Source of the DNA: DASUGC01 sp035606665
GTDB lineage: Bacteria; Acidobacteriota; Vicinamibacteria; Vicinamibacterales; SCN-69-37
Direction: 5' to 3'
Assembly (NCBI GenBank): GCA_035606665.1
Contig: DATNEY010000009.1
Span: forward strand, 300,087 to 364,086
Length of the DNA stretch: 64,000 nucleotides
Shown here: one piece after another, positions 60,997-64,000 of the stretch
How the letters are laid out: each line of letters begins with the position of its first letter
How positions within the stretch are numbered: position 1 is the stretch's first letter
The notes under the pieces: generated by a model
What the model was told of the DNA's origin: nothing
The model's database searches: none
Seen by the model: only the letters and a program-made list of their open reading frames with translations
Translations under genes and position numbers: made by a program

Positions 60997-61605
60997 ATGC
61001 GATTCAGGTTCACGGCGGCGCTCGTTCTTGTCGCCATCGTCATTTCGACCGCCGGCGCGCGTGCAGCCGGCCCACGCGCGCAATCCGGTCTGGACTGGCA
61101 GATCGATCCCGCGAGAAGCGAGGTCCGCTTCACCGTTACCAAGCTCGGATTCTCGGACGTGACCGGCCTCTTTCACGACTCGGAAGGCAGCATTTACTAC
61201 GACGAGGATCGGCCCGAAGTGAGCCGCGTGCAGTGGCGCGTGCGGGTCGCGTCCGTGAAGACCGACGCGAGCACGCGGGACAGCACGCTCCAGCAGCCGG
61301 AATACTTCGACGCGGCGCACCATCCGTATCTCGAGTTCGCGAGCCGATCCGTCCGGGAGCTGAACGACGGCCGGCTCGAGGTCGCGGGGCAAATCACGAT
61401 GCGAGGCGTCACGCGGCCGCTGACGCTCGCCGTTCGCATCCAGACCGGTTCGGCGCCGCGCTTCGAAACAGATTTCACGGTCGATCGCTATGACTTCGGC
61501 ATTACGGGAGGGTCTGTGATGGGCCGCCTGATTGGCCGGACCGTGCGCGTGCATCTGGTCGCGGCCGTCCGGCCGCGCGCCGGCATCAATGGAGGTGTGC
61601 GATGA
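60997..61605 (+). CDS. Exported YceI-like lipocalin protein
   Basis: 202 residues from ATG 60997 with AAGGAG 6 bases upstream. Signal peptide 1-24. The YceI beta-barrel begins LDWQIDPARSEVRFTVTKLGFSD and has VASVKTDASTRDSTLQ, EYFDAAHHPYLEFASRSV and QITMRGVTRPLTLAVRI, a full family pattern. YceI proteins bind isoprenoid lipids in the periplasm. It overlaps the next gene by 4 bp. Confidence 0.9.
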   Translation: MRFRFTAALVLVAIVISTAGARAAGPRAQSGLDWQIDPARSEVRFTVTKLGFSDVTGLFHDSEGSIYYDEDRPEVSRVQWRVRVASVKTDASTRDSTLQQPEYFDAAHHPYLEFASRSVRELNDGRLEVAGQITMRGVTRPLTLAVRIQTGSAPRFETDFTVDRYDFGITGGSVMGRLIGRTVRVHLVAAVRPRAGINGGVR

Positions 61606-62204
61606 ATCGACGCGACTTTCTCGTCACGCTGTCCGCCGCATCAGCCGCGCTTGCGTTCCCCGTCGCGGGTGTCGAGGCGCAGGATGTCGAGTATCTCCGG
61701 GCGCTGGAACGTGCTCAACAGGAACGGCCGCCGGTGCTGTCATGGCGCGCGCGCATCGCACCGAAGGACGAGCCTGGTATCCCGATGGTGATTCATGGCC
61801 GCGTCTTCAAGTCCGACGGCAGGACGCCGGCATCCGGGATCATCGTGTTCGCGTATCACACGGATCGAACCGGCATTTATGCGGATCGCAGCAAGGGGCC
61901 GCACGTCTGGCGCCTTCGCGGCTGGGCGCAAACCGATGCCGGAGGCCACTTCGAGTTCGAGACGATCAGGCCGGCCCCTTACCCGGGCCGTGCGACGGCC
62001 GCGCACGTGCACATTACGCTCGAGGGATCGGGTCTGCCGCGCCAGACCGCGCAGGGACTGTTGTTCGACGATGATCCGATCGTCACGCCAGACGAGCGCA
62101 GCAAATCCGCGCGCGATGGAGTATTCGGCGACGTGCGGAAAGTCGAGGTGCGTGACGGCGTCCAGCACGTCACGGCGAACTTCAGGATTGCGTCAGGAGG
62201 CTAG
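61602..62204 (+). CDS. Exported intradiol dioxygenase-like protein
   Basis: 200 residues with a Tat-like signal (NRRDFLVTLSAASAALAF). The intradiol dioxygenase beta-sandwich carries possible ferric ligands: Tyr in HTDRTGIYAD near 88, Tyr in RPAPYPGRATAAHVHITL near 128, and both His there. This suggests a non-haem iron enzyme, possibly active on catechols or quinones outside the cytoplasm. It is shorter than true catechol dioxygenases and lacks their N-terminal helices. It is coupled to the YceI gene. Confidence 0.78.
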   Translation: MNRRDFLVTLSAASAALAFPVAGVEAQDVEYLRALERAQQERPPVLSWRARIAPKDEPGIPMVIHGRVFKSDGRTPASGIIVFAYHTDRTGIYADRSKGPHVWRLRGWAQTDAGGHFEFETIRPAPYPGRATAAHVHITLEGSGLPRQTAQGLLFDDDPIVTPDERSKSARDGVFGDVRKVEVRDGVQHVTANFRIASGG

Positions 62205-63082
62205 CCTTGATTCCTCATCACCCAGGCGACGTTCTTCTTCGTCTCCTCGATACACGCTTCCGGGCTCGCGTGCGGGGTCTCGAACGCAAACCAGCCCTCG
62301 AAGCCTGACTTCTTGATCGCTGGCCACGCCTTCGACCAGTCGATGAGGCCGGCGACCTCCATCAACGGCTCGCGGTTGTTCTTGAGGTGCATCTGCACGA
62401 TCTTGGCGCCGATGATCTCGATGCCTTTGATGCCTTCGTTGTTGTGCACCATGCTCTCGGTGCCGGTCGCGTCCCAGTACGCGCGCACCGCGGGATGATC
62501 CACGAGACCGAGGAGTTTCACGTACTCGTCGGTTGTGAGAGAGAGCTCGAGACCGAGCACGATCCCCGCATCCTCGGCGACGGGCGCGAGCTTCTTCAGC
62601 AGCGCTACCACCGGTCCATACGAGGACTCGTCGTCCATCTTCGGGCACGTCTCGCGAAAGCCGGGAACGAGCACGACACCTGCGCCGAGCATCTCACCGG
62701 CGTGGATCGTCTTCCGCAACGACTGTTCGCATGCCACCGGCTCGAGTAGCGTGCCGCCGTTCGGGAGGCTGCCGCCCATCGACACGGTCCTGATGTTCCA
62801 CCGAAGCGATTCCCGCTTGTAGGCGAGCGCTGTGTCCCGGTCCCACAGATTCGATCGCGTCGTCTGGACCTCAATGCCGGAGATACCGGGAATCTGCGAT
62901 GCCAGCTCGTACACGCCGGGCGACGACGTCCGGAGCATGTTGCCTTCGCGATGGGCGAGTTTCAGCGGCGCGAGTTCCGCCCATTCGCGGGCATTTGCGA
63001 GGAGCTCGGCGTCGCGCGTGAGCGCGAACGCGCCGGCGGCGGCCGCCGACAAAGTAGACCCGAGGAACTTTCGTCGATTCAT
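62201..63082 (-). CDS. Exported sugar phosphate isomerase/epimerase-like TIM barrel
   Basis: 293 residues with a Tat-like signal (NRRKFLGSTLSAAAAGAFAL). The AP-endonuclease-2 (xylose isomerase-like) barrel has ELASQIPGISGIEVQTTR, VLVPGFRETCP, GLELSLTTDEYV, RAYWDATGTES, KIVQMHLKNN and FEGWFAFETPHASPEA, with the Glu, Asp and His of the usual metal site. Exported members of this family occur in acidobacteria and planctomycetes. Substrate is unknown. It is convergent with the dioxygenase-like gene, overlapping by 4 bp. Confidence 0.85.
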   Translation of the reverse strand: MNRRKFLGSTLSAAAAGAFALTRDAELLANAREWAELAPLKLAHREGNMLRTSSPGVYELASQIPGISGIEVQTTRSNLWDRDTALAYKRESLRWNIRTVSMGGSLPNGGTLLEPVACEQSLRKTIHAGEMLGAGVVLVPGFRETCPKMDDESSYGPVVALLKKLAPVAEDAGIVLGLELSLTTDEYVKLLGLVDHPAVRAYWDATGTESMVHNNEGIKGIEIIGAKIVQMHLKNNREPLMEVAGLIDWSKAWPAIKKSGFEGWFAFETPHASPEACIEETKKNVAWVMRNQG

Positions 63083-63090
63083 TTGATTTA

Positions 63091-63190
63091 GCGGGGGGAC
63101 TTCGTCCCCGCCGCTCCCCCTTACGCGCTCGCTCGCGGGGACCCCTTGGCCCCACTCCGCTCGCGCGACTCACTCGCTTCGCTCGTTCGT
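63091..63190. repeat. GC-rich palindromic stretch with repeated CGCTCG motifs
   Basis: Opens with a GGGGAC/GTCCCC hairpin (63095-63108) and continues with recurring GCTCGCTCGCG and TCACTCGCTTCGCTCGTTCG words. The latter resembles 10201-10219 after the tRNA. It lies between the divergent isomerase and aminotransferase genes. I see no gene; it may be another REP-like element. Confidence 0.4.
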
Positions 63191-63229
63191 GCGTCCCGGC
63201 GGAATAGTAGCCGTAGAATGTCTCCACCG

Positions 63230-64000
63230 ATGAATAAGAGAGAGTTTCTGCGGACGTCCGCGACGGCCGGCCTTGGTCTCCTGCTTGGGGATCGTGTCTG
63301 GGCCAGATTCGCCGACGTACCGGCGGACCGGCTCGCGGAAGACGAAGCCTTCTGGACGGCGATTCGCGCGAAATACCGTCTCAAGCCCGACTACATCAAC
63401 CTCGAGAGCGGCTACTACAGCATGCAGGCCACGCCGGTGCTCGAGGCCTTCATCGCGAAGGTCCGCGAGATCAATTACCTGGCGTCGTACTACCTGCGCA
63501 CGACGCAGGTGCCGGACAAGGCAGCGGCGCGCGACAGGCTGGCGGCGCTGGCGGGCTGTTCGCCCGCCGAGCTGTGCATCACGCGTAACACCACGGAATC
63601 GATCGCCACGGTGGTGAACGGCTATGACTGGAAACCTGGCGACGAGGCCGTGCAGGCCGAGCAGGACTACGGCCACATGCTCGCGCAGTTCAGACTGATG
63701 GCGCGACGCCGCGGCATGGTCAACAAGCTCGTGAGCGTGCCGAACGACCCGAAGACCGACGAGGAGATCGTCCGCCTGTACGCCGAAGCGATCACGTCGC
63801 GCACGCGCGTGCTGATGGTCTCCCACATGATCAACGTCACCGGGCAAATCCTGCCGGTGCGCAAGATCGCGGACATGGCGCACGCGCGCGGCGTGGAGGT
63901 GCTGGTCGACGGCGCGCACGCATTTGCCCACTTCGATTTCACGATTCCCGACCTCGGCTGCGACTACTACGCCGCGTCACTCCACAAGTGGCTCGGCTGC
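63230..64000 (+). CDS. Exported class V aminotransferase-like protein, 3' end cut by window
   Basis: The first 257 codons are present. They start at ATG 63230 with a Tat-like signal (MNKREFLRTSATAGLGLLLG). The PLP domain has YINLESGYYSMQATP near 60, GCSPAELCITRNTTESIATV near 115, VLVDGAHAFAHFDF near 222 and the Schiff-base Lys in SLHKWLG near 253. It is closest to isopenicillin N epimerase-like and cysteine desulphurase-like class V members. The true end lies outside the window. Confidence 0.85.
   Translation, partial: MNKREFLRTSATAGLGLLLGDRVWARFADVPADRLAEDEAFWTAIRAKYRLKPDYINLESGYYSMQATPVLEAFIAKVREINYLASYYLRTTQVPDKAAARDRLAALAGCSPAELCITRNTTESIATVVNGYDWKPGDEAVQAEQDYGHMLAQFRLMARRRGMVNKLVSVPNDPKTDEEIVRLYAEAITSRTRVLMVSHMINVTGQILPVRKIADMAHARGVEVLVDGAHAFAHFDFTIPDLGCDYYAASLHKWLGC

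Overview
The window is GC-rich, dense bacterial chromosome with no plasmid or phage hallmark genes. Its content points to an Acidobacteriota-type soil bacterium, probably of the Vicinamibacteria kind. The evidence is four ABC-type permeases of the acidobacterial duplicated orphan permease (ADOP) class without ATPase partners, two of them behind a PadR regulator; several exported proteins with carboxypeptidase-regulatory-like domains; many enzymes with Tat-like or lipoprotein signals; and GC-rich double-hairpin repeats between genes. This assignment is inferred from gene families, not from a marker gene.

Layout. 1-7.6 kb: a MatC-like dicarboxylate carrier and a two-part FAD/Fe-S 2-hydroxyacid dehydrogenase run leftward, divergent from a serine-glyoxylate-type aminotransferase, followed by an enoyl-CoA hydratase-like protein and a family III CoA-transferase. 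Together they suggest glycolate/lactate/glyoxylate and acyl-CoA metabolism. 7.6-10 kb: an ECF sigma factor coupled to a small membrane protein, divergent from another membrane protein across a perfect 16-bp palindrome. 10.1-16.7 kb: tRNA-Gln(CTG) with a duplicated 3' end, a gene-poor stretch, then a cysteine-rich secreted protein, three exported carboxypeptidase-regulatory-like proteins and a DsbA-like oxidoreductase. 17-19 kb: a LytS/LytR-type two-component pair. 19-30.5 kb: mostly exported enzymes: two tandem aldo/keto-reductase-like proteins that lack the catalytic tetrad, a PQQ-type beta-propeller, a serine hydrolase, a polysaccharide deacetylase, a subclass-B3 metallo-beta-lactamase, a DUF1080 protein, a multicopper oxidase and an amidohydrolase.

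30.5-35.3 kb is a scarred block. It carries a copy of the beta-propeller gene's tail at one end and a copy of the amidohydrolase gene's tail at the other, with two broken genes between them (a YncE-like propeller and a metallo-beta-lactamase-fold hydrolase). 35.4-53.7 kb holds the four ADOP permeases, an APH-like kinase, several alpha/beta hydrolases, a HupE/transmembrane-anchor operon and an AI-2E-family transporter. 53.7-64 kb: a flotillin/SPFH protein with tandem N-terminal repeats, a GH38 mannosidase, an ECF sigma/FecR/YceI/dioxygenase-like operon, a Tat-exported sugar isomerase-like protein and a class V aminotransferase cut by the window end.

Most notable: an in-frame 53-bp palindrome inside the FAD/Fe-S oxidase gene; a six-copy 10-bp repeat arranged as an inverted repeat between the oxidase and aminotransferase genes; the exported degenerate aldo/keto-reductase pair; the gene-tail duplications; the tRNA-linked cysteine-rich-peptide/DsbA locus; and the repeat architecture of the SPFH protein. 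No CRISPR array, rRNA or intact insertion sequence was seen.
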